NCBI GenBank assembly: GCA_020442505.1
Contig: JAGRJZ010000029.1
Location: 1-7,531, forward strand
Source: Alphaproteobacteria bacterium
Lineage (GTDB): Bacteria; Pseudomonadota; Alphaproteobacteria; Micavibrionales; Micavibrionaceae
Reading direction: 5' to 3'
Length of the DNA: 7,531 nt
Shown: piece after piece, positions 1 through 5,852 of the stretch
Layout of the letters: every line of letters starts with the position of its first letter
Numbering within the stretch: position 1 is the first letter of the stretch
Notes under the pieces: generated by a model
Seen by the model: only the letters and a program-made list of their open reading frames with translations
Database searches by the model: none
What the model was told of the DNA's origin: nothing
Made by a program: the position numbers and the translations under genes

Positions 1-113
1 TTCCGGCTGGCCCAGTCCATGATCGTAGCCATATACAAAAATCTCTTTCTCATCGGGATGTAGCTGATGTCCACGCACCAGAGCTGATTTGCCCGTGTGA
101 CAGCGAGATCGCC
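1..113 (-). pseudogene. IS3-family transposase (OrfB) fragment, cut by window edge
   Basis: Read on the minus strand, this stretch translates to the start of an IS3-type integrase-core (rve) domain. The readable part is VTRANQLWCVDISYIPM followed by RKRFLYMATIMDWASRK. The motif VDISYIP carries the first catalytic aspartate of the DDE triad (codon at 69-71), and the phrase MATIMDWASRK is typical of the next beta strand in this family. Similarity stops at about position 113, where the upstream codons no longer resemble the usual PYLL-type lead-in and a different, oppositely oriented IS fragment begins. The downstream part would lie outside the window, so I cannot tell whether the rest of the domain is intact. 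The upstream half of the gene is missing here, so this copy is very probably dead. Confidence 0.8.
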
Positions 114-118
114 CGCAG

Positions 119-319
119 CGCCCACCCTGCCACAGCCCCGGCGCTCTGGGCGTACCCGAAAACATGATGCTGGAAACCCTGCCGCCTTAGGCCCCAGAGT
201 TAAACCCCTCCGAGAACATCTGGGACGATATGCGCGAAAAGTTCTTCGGAAACACTGCCTTCAACTCCAGTCGCAGCGTCAATTTTCAGCAATGCACGAA
301 GAAGCACCAGAAAATTTAA
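119..319 (+). pseudogene. IS630-family transposase C-terminal remnant with internal stop
   Basis: The plus-strand frame through 194 reads ALGVPENMMLETLPP, then a TAG stop at 188-190, then APELNPSENIWDDMREKFFG and NTAFNS, ending at TAA 317-319. IS630/Tc1-type transposases carry the motif LPPYSPELNPxENxW near their C-terminus. Here the tyrosine of YSPELNP has become a stop (TAG where TAC or TAT is expected) and the serine is alanine. The last catalytic acid of the DDE/DDD triad would be the glutamate codon at 212-214. The catalytic N-terminal two thirds are absent, because the fragment joins a reverse-oriented IS3 fragment at about 113-119. Sequence after codon 280 departs from the usual family tail, so a further frameshift or substitution is likely. 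This is a decayed fragment, not a functional gene. Confidence 0.82.
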
Positions 320-325
320 GTTATG

Positions 326-357
326 TAAAAACTCTATCGTCTGGAAGACGATAGAGT
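326..357 (-). terminator. Probable Rho-independent terminator (minus strand)
   Basis: Positions 331-342 (actctatcgtct) and 346-357 (agacgatagagt) are perfect inverted repeats of 12 bp around a 3-base loop. On the minus strand the stem runs straight into a run of five T (one within the stem), followed by ACAT. On the plus strand the hairpin is followed by GGGG, so it would not terminate in that direction. It lies 232 bases after the stop of the solute-binding protein gene and could end that transcript. An alternative is a structured end of a mobile element, since IS debris surrounds it. Confidence 0.6.
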
Positions 358-411
358 GGGGTCATGGCTGAAGCTATTATAAGCATGGACCTTCAGCCGC
401 ATACAGGAAAA

Positions 412-560
412 TCAGTCAGCAAGAGAAGCGTTCTCCGCTATATCCTTAAAGTCCTTCTCCCGGAACAGGAGCGTGAGGAGTCTTTTGCCTTTCAGTCACA
501 GGTTCTCAAGCAGGTATCCAGTGAGCTGGCGTTTTTCCTCGATGTTCAAAGTCCCTATGG
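412..560 (-). pseudogene. Possible serine-recombinase C-terminal remnant
   Basis: On the minus strand one frame reads GTLNIEEKRQLTGYLLENL, then a TGA stop at 498-496, then LKGKRLLTLLFREKDF, KDIAENASLAD and a second stop at 414-412. From memory, the pattern of EKR, a short helix ending in a xNL motif, a strand with K-L, then a KPF/KDF-like segment and IAE resembles the extreme C-terminus of large serine recombinases, where the protein often ends soon after. The internal stop and the lack of any upstream domain make it non-functional if real. The match is short and made by eye. It could be chance, and it may belong to another integrase or transposase. Confidence 0.3.
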
Positions 561-588
561 TAACGAAACAAAATTATCGCACTCTCAT

Positions 589-1554
589 TCATTCAAAATC
601 TTCCCTTGGGATGATATAGCTTTCCGAATATTTGTGGGCCAGTTTTTCGAGACGCCCATCGTTTTTCATGGTCTGCAACGCTAGCGCAATCATATCGCGG
701 AGCTGCGTTTCCCCGGCCAAAACGCCGTAATAGCTAGCAAAGGTAAAGGCATGCGGCACGTCCGCGACCTTGCGGATTTTGCCCCGATTGTTTTCATCCA
801 GAGCTTTAATCATGGCCTGGTCGATGAAGATAACGTCCGATTTTTTGGTCAGGACGGATAGAAACATCTCCGAAAGCGTGTTGCTCTGAGGCAGGTAATC
901 AATGCTGGCCTGCGGGAAACCGTTTTTCGCGATTGTCACGCCGACATCGCCCTCGATCGCCGGGATTTTTACAGACGGATCGTTGATTTTCGACAGATCG
1001 CCATCGAAGCGGAAATCATCCGCCCGCACATAGGCGTCCAGAAACGAAAAAATCACCGGCCCCGCGAGACTCAGAAATTTCGAGCGCCCCGGGTCGGGCC
1101 ATAGCTGGGAACAAAACGCATCGACGCGTCCCACCCGCAAATCCTCGATAAAGCTGCCCCAGCCGACCTCCTGCGTCCATTCGATTTCCAGCCCCAGCTC
1201 CTTCCCGATTTCGGTCCAGAGATCGACATCCAACCCGGAGAGTTCCTTCGTGTTTGGATCCATCACCAGAACCGGCGGAGATATGGCGTATCCACAGCGA
1301 ATCTGTCCCGTGCGGATTACGCGCTCGTAGACGGGTTCTTTTTGTTTATCGGCGGCATAAGCCGGTGAGATTCGGAGCCCTCCCCCGGAAACGGTGAGGA
1401 TCAGACAAAGAAACAGAGCGCAGAGCAGACAGGCGCGAAGAACGATTATGAGAAAGGCATTGTTGCTATCGGGGAGCATTCCACGCACCATACAAGACAA
1501 AAAACGGAATGGCCAACGGAAAATGCCGCCAGGCTGTCTCACATTGGGGACCAC
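589..1554 (-). CDS. Secreted family 3 (amino-acid type) solute-binding protein
   Basis: The product is up to 321 residues and has an export signal: a hydrophobic run at residues 34-54, then a likely signal peptidase I site AYA/AD after residue 67. The mature part fits the SBP_bac_3 fold. It opens with a strand and YAISPPVLVMD (89-99), then SGLDVDLWTEIGKELGL (106-122), VGRVDAFCSQL (141-151), PDPGRSKFLSLAGPV (153-167) and a C-terminal helix ending LEKLAHKYS (302-310). Such proteins bind small polar solutes in the periplasm and hand them to an ABC importer. No permease or ATPase gene is visible nearby, so it may serve a distant transporter or have a sensing role. The longest reading starts at GTG 1554 and gives an overlong signal region. 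ATG codons at 1491 or 1479 are credible alternatives and give a shorter signal peptide. It follows accC by 28 bases and may share its transcript. The ligand cannot be read from sequence. Confidence 0.85.
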   Translation of the reverse strand: MVPNVRQPGGIFRWPFRFLSCMVRGMLPDSNNAFLIIVLRACLLCALFLCLILTVSGGGLRISPAYAADKQKEPVYERVIRTGQIRCGYAISPPVLVMDPNTKELSGLDVDLWTEIGKELGLEIEWTQEVGWGSFIEDLRVGRVDAFCSQLWPDPGRSKFLSLAGPVIFSFLDAYVRADDFRFDGDLSKINDPSVKIPAIEGDVGVTIAKNGFPQASIDYLPQSNTLSEMFLSVLTKKSDVIFIDQAMIKALDENNRGKIRKVADVPHAFTFASYYGVLAGETQLRDMIALALQTMKNDGRLEKLAHKYSESYIIPREDFE

Positions 1555-1582
1555 CTCTCTGTCCGCTTTCTAACGGGAGCGA

Positions 1583-2938
1583 CTATAGCGCCTCCAGACC
1601 GCGTTGTTCCAGTTTGTTTTCGAGCCAATGGATCGTGTAATTTCCGTCTTTGAAGTCTTGCTGATCGATGATCCAGAGCTGAAGCGGCAAAGTGGTTTTG
1701 ATTCCGTCGATGACGGTCTCCTGAATGGCCCGGCGCAGGCGGCGGATGCATTCATCCCGGTCCCGTCCATGGACAATCAGCTTCCCGATCATGGAATCGT
1801 AATAAGGCGGAATGCTGTACCCCGCGTAAATGGCTCCGTCAAAGCGCACGCCCGGCCCACCAGCAGGATGGAACTGGGTGATTTTCCCGGGCGATGGCAT
1901 AAACGTGTCCGGATCCTCGGCATTAATCCGCACCTCAATCGCATGCCCGCGAAAGCGGATCCGGTCCTTCTTGATGCTCAAAGGTTGGCCAGCCGCGATA
2001 CGGATTTGCTCCGCGATCAGGTCGAGGCCCGTAATCATTTCTGTCACCGGGTGTTCGACCTGGATCCTTGTGTTCATTTCCATGAAATAGAACTGTCCGT
2101 CCTCATACAGAAACTCGATGGTCCCTGCTCCGCGATAGCCCATTTTGCGGATAACGTCGGCGGCCAGAGAGCCGATTTTGTCACGCTCGTTTTCGGTCAG
2201 AATAACCGAAGGCGCTTCCTCGATAAGTTTCTGGTGGCGGCGCTGGATAGAGCAATCACGTTCCCCCAGATGGATCGCGTTGCCGTGGGCATCCCCGAAA
2301 ACCTGAATTTCGATATGGCGCGGCTTTTCCAGGAATTTCTCCATATAGACCGTATCATCGCCGAAATTGGCCTTGGCCTCGGATCGCGCGGTGGCATAGG
2401 CCTCTGCAAAGGCCTCTTCGTGACGGACGACTTTCATCCCCTTGCCGCCGCCTCCTGAGGCTGCCTTGATTAGGACCGGAAAACCGCATTCCCGGGCGAA
2501 TGTCAACCCTTCTTCGATGCTGCCAATGGCGCCGTCCGAACCCGGAACGACCGGCAGGCCGAGATTTTTTACCGTTTGCTTGGCGACGACCTTATCGCCC
2601 ATGGATTCGATGTGCTCGGGCTTCGGGCCAATAAAGGTAAAGCCGTGTTCTTCGACCATCCGGGCAAATTGCGCGTTTTCAGATAAAAAGCCGTAGCCGG
2701 GATGGATGGCGTCTGCCCCCGTGACGGCTGCTGCCGTCAGGATCGAGGGAATATTCAGGTAACTGTCTCGGGCCGCGGGCGGACCGATACACACGGATTC
2801 GTCGGCCAGCCGGACCGCCATGGAGGAGGCATCCGCCGTCGAATGCACGGCGACAGATTGGATTCCCCTCTCCCGGCAGGCGCGGATCACACGCAGCGCG
2901 ATTTCACCACGGTTGGCAATCAAAATTTTTTTAAACAT
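1583..2938 (-). CDS. accC: Acetyl-CoA carboxylase, biotin carboxylase subunit
   Basis: AccC carboxylates the biotin on AccB using ATP and bicarbonate, the first half-reaction of malonyl-CoA formation for fatty acid synthesis in the cytoplasm. The protein has 451 residues, the usual length (E. coli about 449). It starts MFKKILIANRGEIALRVIRA and shows the N-terminal domain to about residue 115, the ATP-grasp domain with the glycine-rich loop KAASGGGGKGM (158-168), the RHQK lysine at 237, and the metal and catalytic residues in EMNTRIQVEH (287-296). Glu275, Glu287, Arg291, Glu295 and Arg337 match the known E. coli active-site positions shifted by one. The C-terminal domain ends LEQRGLEAL. ATG 2938 is the start expected for the family, although the frame stays open upstream to 3049 through the accB spacer. 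A GGGA stands about 12-15 bases before the ATG, a rather distant ribosome binding site. Confidence 0.98.
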   Translation of the reverse strand: MFKKILIANRGEIALRVIRACRERGIQSVAVHSTADASSMAVRLADESVCIGPPAARDSYLNIPSILTAAAVTGADAIHPGYGFLSENAQFARMVEEHGFTFIGPKPEHIESMGDKVVAKQTVKNLGLPVVPGSDGAIGSIEEGLTFARECGFPVLIKAASGGGGKGMKVVRHEEAFAEAYATARSEAKANFGDDTVYMEKFLEKPRHIEIQVFGDAHGNAIHLGERDCSIQRRHQKLIEEAPSVILTENERDKIGSLAADVIRKMGYRGAGTIEFLYEDGQFYFMEMNTRIQVEHPVTEMITGLDLIAEQIRIAAGQPLSIKKDRIRFRGHAIEVRINAEDPDTFMPSPGKITQFHPAGGPGVRFDGAIYAGYSIPPYYDSMIGKLIVHGRDRDECIRRLRRAIQETVIDGIKTTLPLQLWIIDQQDFKDGNYTIHWLENKLEQRGLEAL

Positions 2939-3041
2939 GATTCGACAAATTCCCGATCCATTTCCGTGAAACCCTTCGTCTCTTCGCTTTTTTGCGGTAA
3001 AAACGAGATATTCGCTGTGTTCGCTGTGGTTAAAAGAAAAA
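2939..3041. repeat. accB-accC spacer with tandem repeat, resembling a dispersed repeat
   Basis: The 103 bases between accB and accC contain a direct tandem repeat, ttcgctgtg twice (3011-3019 and 3020-3028). Next to it is a run of short related words: gtgaaacccttcgtc, tcttcgctttttt and gcggtaaaaac (about 2966-3005). By recollection this resembles intergenic repeat elements of several bacterial phyla built from words such as CACAGCGAACACAGCGAA and GCAAAGACGCGAAG. The repeat makes the upstream extension of the accC frame read HSEHSE. I cannot count copies elsewhere in the genome, so the assignment is an inference. Confidence 0.35.
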
Positions 3042-3497
3042 CTACTCAACCACCATCAACACATCCCCGAATTCCACCGGCTGGCCGTTTTCGACCAGGA
3101 TCTGCGTTACGGTGCCGGCCTTGTGGGCCTTGATCGGGTTCATGACTTTCATGGCCTCGATGATCATCAGCGTATCGCCTTCCGCGATAGTATCGCCTTT
3201 CTTCACGAAGGCCGCCGCGCCAGGCTCGGCCGCCATATAGGCCGTGCCTACCATGGGCGAGGTAACCGCGCCCGGGTGATCGTGGATATCGGCCGACGGT
3301 GCTTGCGTATTGGCAGCCTGGGGCACGGTCGGGTCGGACGCCATAGCGGGCGGAGCCGCGACAGAGGGCACGCCGGACACAAGCGGCATTTTTGCCACGC
3401 GCAGGACTTGCTCCCCTTCCGCGACCTCGATTTCCGTCAGCCCCGTTTCCTCAAGCAACCCGGCCAGCTTGCGAATAGCCTTTTCATCGATTTTCAT
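3042..3497 (-). CDS. accB: Acetyl-CoA carboxylase, biotin carboxyl carrier protein (BCCP)
   Basis: AccB carries the biotin that swings between the biotin carboxylase and the carboxyltransferase of acetyl-CoA carboxylase. The 151-residue product has the expected plan: an N-terminal region starting MKIDEKAIRKLAGLLEETGL (1-20), a flexible Pro/Ala-rich linker (about 43-75), and a C-terminal biotinyl domain (about 76-151). The biotinylation motif EAMKVMN is at 114-120, so Lys117 is the attachment site. The thumb-like segment typical of AccB (about MVGTAYMAAEPGAAAFVK, 82-99) is present, which separates it from simple lipoyl or biotinyl domains. ATG 3497 is chosen because the MKID start matches the family; the longer frame would need a TTG at 3563. 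Only a weak AAGAAAAA purine stretch precedes the ATG. It is the first gene of an accBC unit, the normal order, with a candidate promoter just upstream. Confidence 0.97.
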   Translation of the reverse strand: MKIDEKAIRKLAGLLEETGLTEIEVAEGEQVLRVAKMPLVSGVPSVAAPPAMASDPTVPQAANTQAPSADIHDHPGAVTSPMVGTAYMAAEPGAAAFVKKGDTIAEGDTLMIIEAMKVMNPIKAHKAGTVTQILVENGQPVEFGDVLMVVE

Positions 3498-3849
3498 AGA
3501 TTTTTCTTGTGTTGTTTCCAGTAATTGTGGGAAGACCCTATCGGGATTTGCAAACAAAGTCAAAACGGAAAAAAAAGGAAAGACAGATGGGAGTCAGGCT
3601 TGATTGTTGTCCGGGAACAGACTCAAGTTCCGGGAATGGCCAATCTTTGTGTCTGGTTTTTGTCAGCAGTGCGGGCGACCCCTATTCTCCTCCCGTCGTT
3701 ACGTTGAAAGAGACAAACGAACGATTGGTAGCTTGTGGTTTCACCAGACCCGATTTGCAGCCAGGGACGATCATTCTTTATTACGCTCCAGAAGCGCAGG
3801 CGGCAAACTGGTCTCCCGGCCTTTTAAGGTCTTTCAGGGTAAAGGATCG
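3498..3849. other. Intergenic gap between recF and accB
   Basis: These 352 bases carry no gene on the minus strand: all three minus frames are interrupted by stops. Composition is visibly less GC-rich than the flanking genes. It contains the accBC promoter candidate, an A-run at 3569-3576 on the plus strand, and an imperfect hairpin (arms about 3611-3618 and 3627-3633, one bulged base) without a following T-run. I see no convincing terminator for recF. A plus-strand ORF with a good ribosome binding site crosses the right half and is listed separately. Confidence 0.6.
3535..3563 (-). promoter_or_regulatory. Candidate sigma-70 type promoter for accBC
   Basis: On the minus strand TTGACT (3563-3558) matches the -35 consensus at five of six bases. 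It is followed after exactly 17 bases by TAGGGT (3540-3535), which keeps the first T, the A and the last T of the -10 consensus. Transcription would begin near 3528, about 30 bases before the accB ATG. The -10 box is weak, so this is a candidate only. Confidence 0.4.
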
Positions 3850-3943
3850 TCAGGAAATTGACCCTTGTGAACATAAGGGGGTTACGTTCTCAGTCGTGTC
3901 TGTTGCACGCCCGGTTTCGCTGAAGTCTCCTTCTGTTACATGA
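3587..3943 (+). CDS. Doubtful hypothetical ORF, convergent with recF
   Basis: This is an uninterrupted plus-strand frame of 118 codons, from ATG 3587 to a stop at 3941-3943. It is preceded by AAGGA seven bases before the ATG. The product reads plausibly in its middle (for example ETNERLVACGF and PGTIILYYAPEAQAAN) but I recognise no family, signal peptide or membrane segment. The last 94 bases overlap the end of recF on the other strand. Against it: third-position GC is mixed and lower than in the neighbouring genes, another plus frame is also open across much of the same gap (3604-3861), and all certain genes run the other way. It may be a real accessory gene or simply an open frame in a gap poor in plus-strand stops. 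Confidence 0.25.
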   Translation: MGVRLDCCPGTDSSSGNGQSLCLVFVSSAGDPYSPPVVTLKETNERLVACGFTRPDLQPGTIILYYAPEAQAANWSPGLLRSFRVKDRQEIDPCEHKGVTFSVVSVARPVSLKSPSVT

Positions 3944-5055
3944 AAAAACGCGGCACGACCGCGCAGGGCAGTGAAGAGCGCTTCGTCCGTCCCGGTCAGC
4001 CAGACCTGCCCCCCCGTCGCCAACAGTCGCTCGTAGAGCGCCGCGCGACGGGCGTCGTCCAGATGTGCCCCGATCTCGTCCAGCAATAACAAAGGTGGCA
4101 TCTCCCGCGCCGACCCGATCAGCCCTCCGTGGGCCAGAACGATCCCGATCAACAGAGCTTTTTGCTCCCCCGTCGAGCATTGGGCCGCGGGCATGTTCTT
4201 GGCCGCGTAGCGTACCGCCAGATCGCTTTTATGAGGGCCGGTCTCCGCCCCGCCGGTCAGGGCGTCACGAATCCGCGATTCCCGCAACCGCGCGTGGAGG
4301 AGCTCTTCTGCTTCCAGCGCGGGCGCGCGGCGGAGAAGATCCTCCAGCGTTCCCGTAACGGCCAGCCGCGCGAGTGGAAACGGCGCAGCGGGGCTGTCTT
4401 CCCGGTTGCAAACGTCTTGCAGCTGTTCGACCATTTGGACCCGCGCCGCAGCCAGCGCCGTGCCGGTTTCCGCCATGGTGATTTCCAGCGCATCAAGCCA
4501 GGCAGGGTCCGCCGGGCGGCCGTCCTGGAGCAGTTTGGAACGTTGTCGCAGCGCGTTCTCATAGCGCGTGACGCGGCCGGCATGACCGGGATCGAAGGCA
4601 AAGACCAGCCGGTCCAGAAACCGCCGCCGCCCCGCCGCGCCGTCTAAAAACAGACGGTCCATCTGGGGTGTCAGCCAGACCGCCGCGACATACTCCCCCA
4701 GCGCCGCTTGCGCCCTCGCAGGGGCGCCGTTGATCCGTACCAGACGTTTATTATCCCGGGTGGGATCAGCCCCTGTGCCGATCCGGGCCTCGCCCCAAGG
4801 TGTTTCCAGCGTTGCGGCGATGGACCAGGCCGGTGTGCATCCTCCCTCCGGCGCGGCGGTTTTCTTCTGGATCTCCCCCGGTTTGGCCCCGCGCAAGCCC
4901 CGCCCAGGGGCTAGAAGCGACAAGGCCTCCAGCACGTTCGTCTTTCCTGCGCCGTTGGGGCCGTGCAGAACGACGGCTCCCGGGGGTAAATTCGCTAGAT
5001 CCGCCCGGTGGTACGACCGAAACCCGGCCAGATGAAGCGTCCGGACCCATGTCAT
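3850..5055 (-). CDS. recF: DNA replication and repair ATPase RecF
   Basis: RecF is an SMC-like ABC ATPase that works with RecO and RecR to help load RecA at single-strand gaps and stalled forks. The 401-residue product opens with VRTLHLAGFRSYHRADL (4-20), the RecF-type N-terminus. Walker A GPNGAGKT is at 32-39, the ABC signature STGEQK at 294-299, Walker B LLLLDE at 322-327, and the D-loop region HLDD at 331-334. The motif WLTPQMDRLFLDGAAGRRRFLDRL (127-150) is also diagnostic of RecF. It is somewhat longer than E. coli RecF (357 residues), with extra residues in the middle and a short non-conserved tail after about residue 378. Its ATG overlaps the engB stop as ATGA (5055-5052), implying translational coupling. 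The frame continues upstream inside engB, but that part is only a shadow. Its pairing with engB rather than with dnaN or gyrB is unusual to my knowledge. Confidence 0.96.
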   Translation of the reverse strand: MTWVRTLHLAGFRSYHRADLANLPPGAVVLHGPNGAGKTNVLEALSLLAPGRGLRGAKPGEIQKKTAAPEGGCTPAWSIAATLETPWGEARIGTGADPTRDNKRLVRINGAPARAQAALGEYVAAVWLTPQMDRLFLDGAAGRRRFLDRLVFAFDPGHAGRVTRYENALRQRSKLLQDGRPADPAWLDALEITMAETGTALAAARVQMVEQLQDVCNREDSPAAPFPLARLAVTGTLEDLLRRAPALEAEELLHARLRESRIRDALTGGAETGPHKSDLAVRYAAKNMPAAQCSTGEQKALLIGIVLAHGGLIGSAREMPPLLLLDEIGAHLDDARRAALYERLLATGGQVWLTGTDEALFTALRGRAAFFHVTEGDFSETGRATDTTENVTPLCSQGSIS

Positions 5056-5702
5056 GATTCCGCGATCCGACAAAAAGCGGCTTGAAGAGCGAGCAGGCCT
5101 TCCCCGGCCTGTGCGCTGGTCGTCATAATTGCGGTGAAAGCGGCCGGATGTTTTTTCAATAAAGATTCCGTCGCGGCAATCGTGTGGGCCAGCGCATCGC
5201 GCTTGACCTTGTCCGTTTTGGTTAAAATGATGCGGTACGACACGGCGGCCTCGTCGAGCATTTTCATGATATCCCGGTCGTTTTCCTTGATCCCGTGCCG
5301 TGCGTCGATCAGAATAAAAACGCAACGAAGCGTCGCGCGACCGCGCAGATAGTCCCGTATCAGCCGATCCCATTCCTTTTTCTGCGATTTCGAGACCTTG
5401 GCATAGCCATAGCCGGGCATGTCCACCATATAAAACCGCCCGCCCAGATCGAAATAGTTCAGTTGCTGCGTGCGGCCCGGCGTGTGCGACGTGCGCGCCA
5501 GCGCCTTGCGCCCTGTCAGCGCGTTCAAAAGCGAGGACTTCCCGACATTCGATCGTCCGGCAAAGGCGATCTCAGCCCGGTCTCCGGGAGGAAGCTGATC
5601 CAGCGCGGCAACCCCCATTACAAAATCGCACTGCCCGGCGAACAGTTTCCGCGCAGCATCCGTTTCCTCTTTGGTGCATTCATCGGTCATTTGATTAACC
5701 AC
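5052..5702 (-). CDS. engB: Ribosome biogenesis GTPase EngB/YsxC/YihA
   Basis: EngB is an essential GTPase in many bacteria that acts in late assembly of the large ribosomal subunit. The product is a single TRAFAC-class G domain of 216 residues from GTG 5702, or 212 from ATG 5690. G1 GRSNVGKS is at 49-56 of the longer form, the G2 region with HTPGRTQ at 73-79, G3 DMPGYGYA at 94-101, G4 TKTD at 161-164 and G5 TSA at 195-197. DMPGYGYA and the following KKEWDRLI are typical of EngB and separate it from Era or Der. Neither start has a good ribosome binding site. ATG 5690 sits four bases after the stop of a possible short leader ORF, which would explain initiation by coupling and makes it the start I prefer. 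recF follows with a 4-base overlap. Confidence 0.97.
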   Translation of the reverse strand: MVNQMTDECTKEETDAARKLFAGQCDFVMGVAALDQLPPGDRAEIAFAGRSNVGKSSLLNALTGRKALARTSHTPGRTQQLNYFDLGGRFYMVDMPGYGYAKVSKSQKKEWDRLIRDYLRGRATLRCVFILIDARHGIKENDRDIMKMLDEAAVSYRIILTKTDKVKRDALAHTIAATESLLKKHPAAFTAIMTTSAQAGEGLLALQAAFCRIAES

Positions 5703-5796
5703 ATGCGTTCGTCGTGAGCATAGTCATCCGTACCGTTACATAGCCGGCGATCACCCTCATAAGGGCTGCGAGGACGATGGTTCCAAAAGGTCTCAT
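5695..5796 (-). CDS. Possible 33-residue leader ORF upstream of engB
   Basis: On the minus strand ATG 5796 opens a 33-codon frame ending at TAA (5697-5695). An AGAAGGA ribosome binding site lies nine bases upstream, one of the best in the window. The product begins MRPFGTIVLAALMRVIAGYV, moderately hydrophobic, with no family I recognise. The stop is four bases before the engB ATG at 5690, which has no ribosome binding site of its own, so the leader could deliver ribosomes to engB. The same DNA in the next frame is also open from about 5817 and ends in a TGA overlapping the engB ATG, but it has no start codon apart from a late ATG (MWLIK). Very short ORFs arise by chance, so the call rests on the binding site and spacing. 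Confidence 0.35.
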   Translation of the reverse strand: MRPFGTIVLAALMRVIAGYVTVRMTMLTTNACG

Positions 5797-5806
5797 GGTG
5801 TTTGTT

Positions 5807-5836
5807 CCTTCTGGAATATCCTTAGCATCCAGAAAG
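5807..5836 (-). promoter_or_regulatory. Hairpin covering the leader ORF ribosome binding site
   Basis: On the minus strand the arms CTTTCTGGA (5836-5828) and TCCAGAAGG (5815-5807) pair over nine positions, one of them G-U, around a 12-base loop. The 3' arm contains most of the AGAAGGA ribosome binding site of the short ORF starting at 5796. No T-run follows, so it does not look like an intrinsic terminator for the M16 gene. It could limit translation of the leader and of engB, but this is inference from pairing alone. Confidence 0.35.
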
Positions 5837-5852
5837 GAAAGGACCAAGTTTT

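Noticed and set aside
97..354. An 85-codon plus-strand frame across the IS junction
   Set aside because: It crosses the junction of two IS fragments in a frame different from the transposase frame, so it is a by-product of decay.
364..684. A 106-codon plus-strand open frame near the IS debris
   Set aside because: Its end overlaps the certain solute-binding gene on the other strand, it has no recognisable motif, and the same DNA reads better as minus-strand remnants.
1604..2458. A 284-codon plus-strand open frame
   Set aside because: It lies wholly opposite accC, a certain gene, and its composition is what the reverse complement of GC-rich coding DNA produces.
3011..3028. Tandem repeat as a CRISPR or iteron array
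   Set aside because: Only two 9-base copies with no spacers and no further copies in the window.
3611..3633. Imperfect hairpin as a recF terminator
   Set aside because: Seven pairs with a bulge and an 8-base loop, with no T-run on either strand and more than 200 bases from the recF stop.
3604..3861. A second plus-strand frame in the recF-accB gap
   Set aside because: It would need a TTG start without a good binding site, and it overlaps the better candidate at 3587. It mainly shows that plus-strand stops are sparse in this gap.
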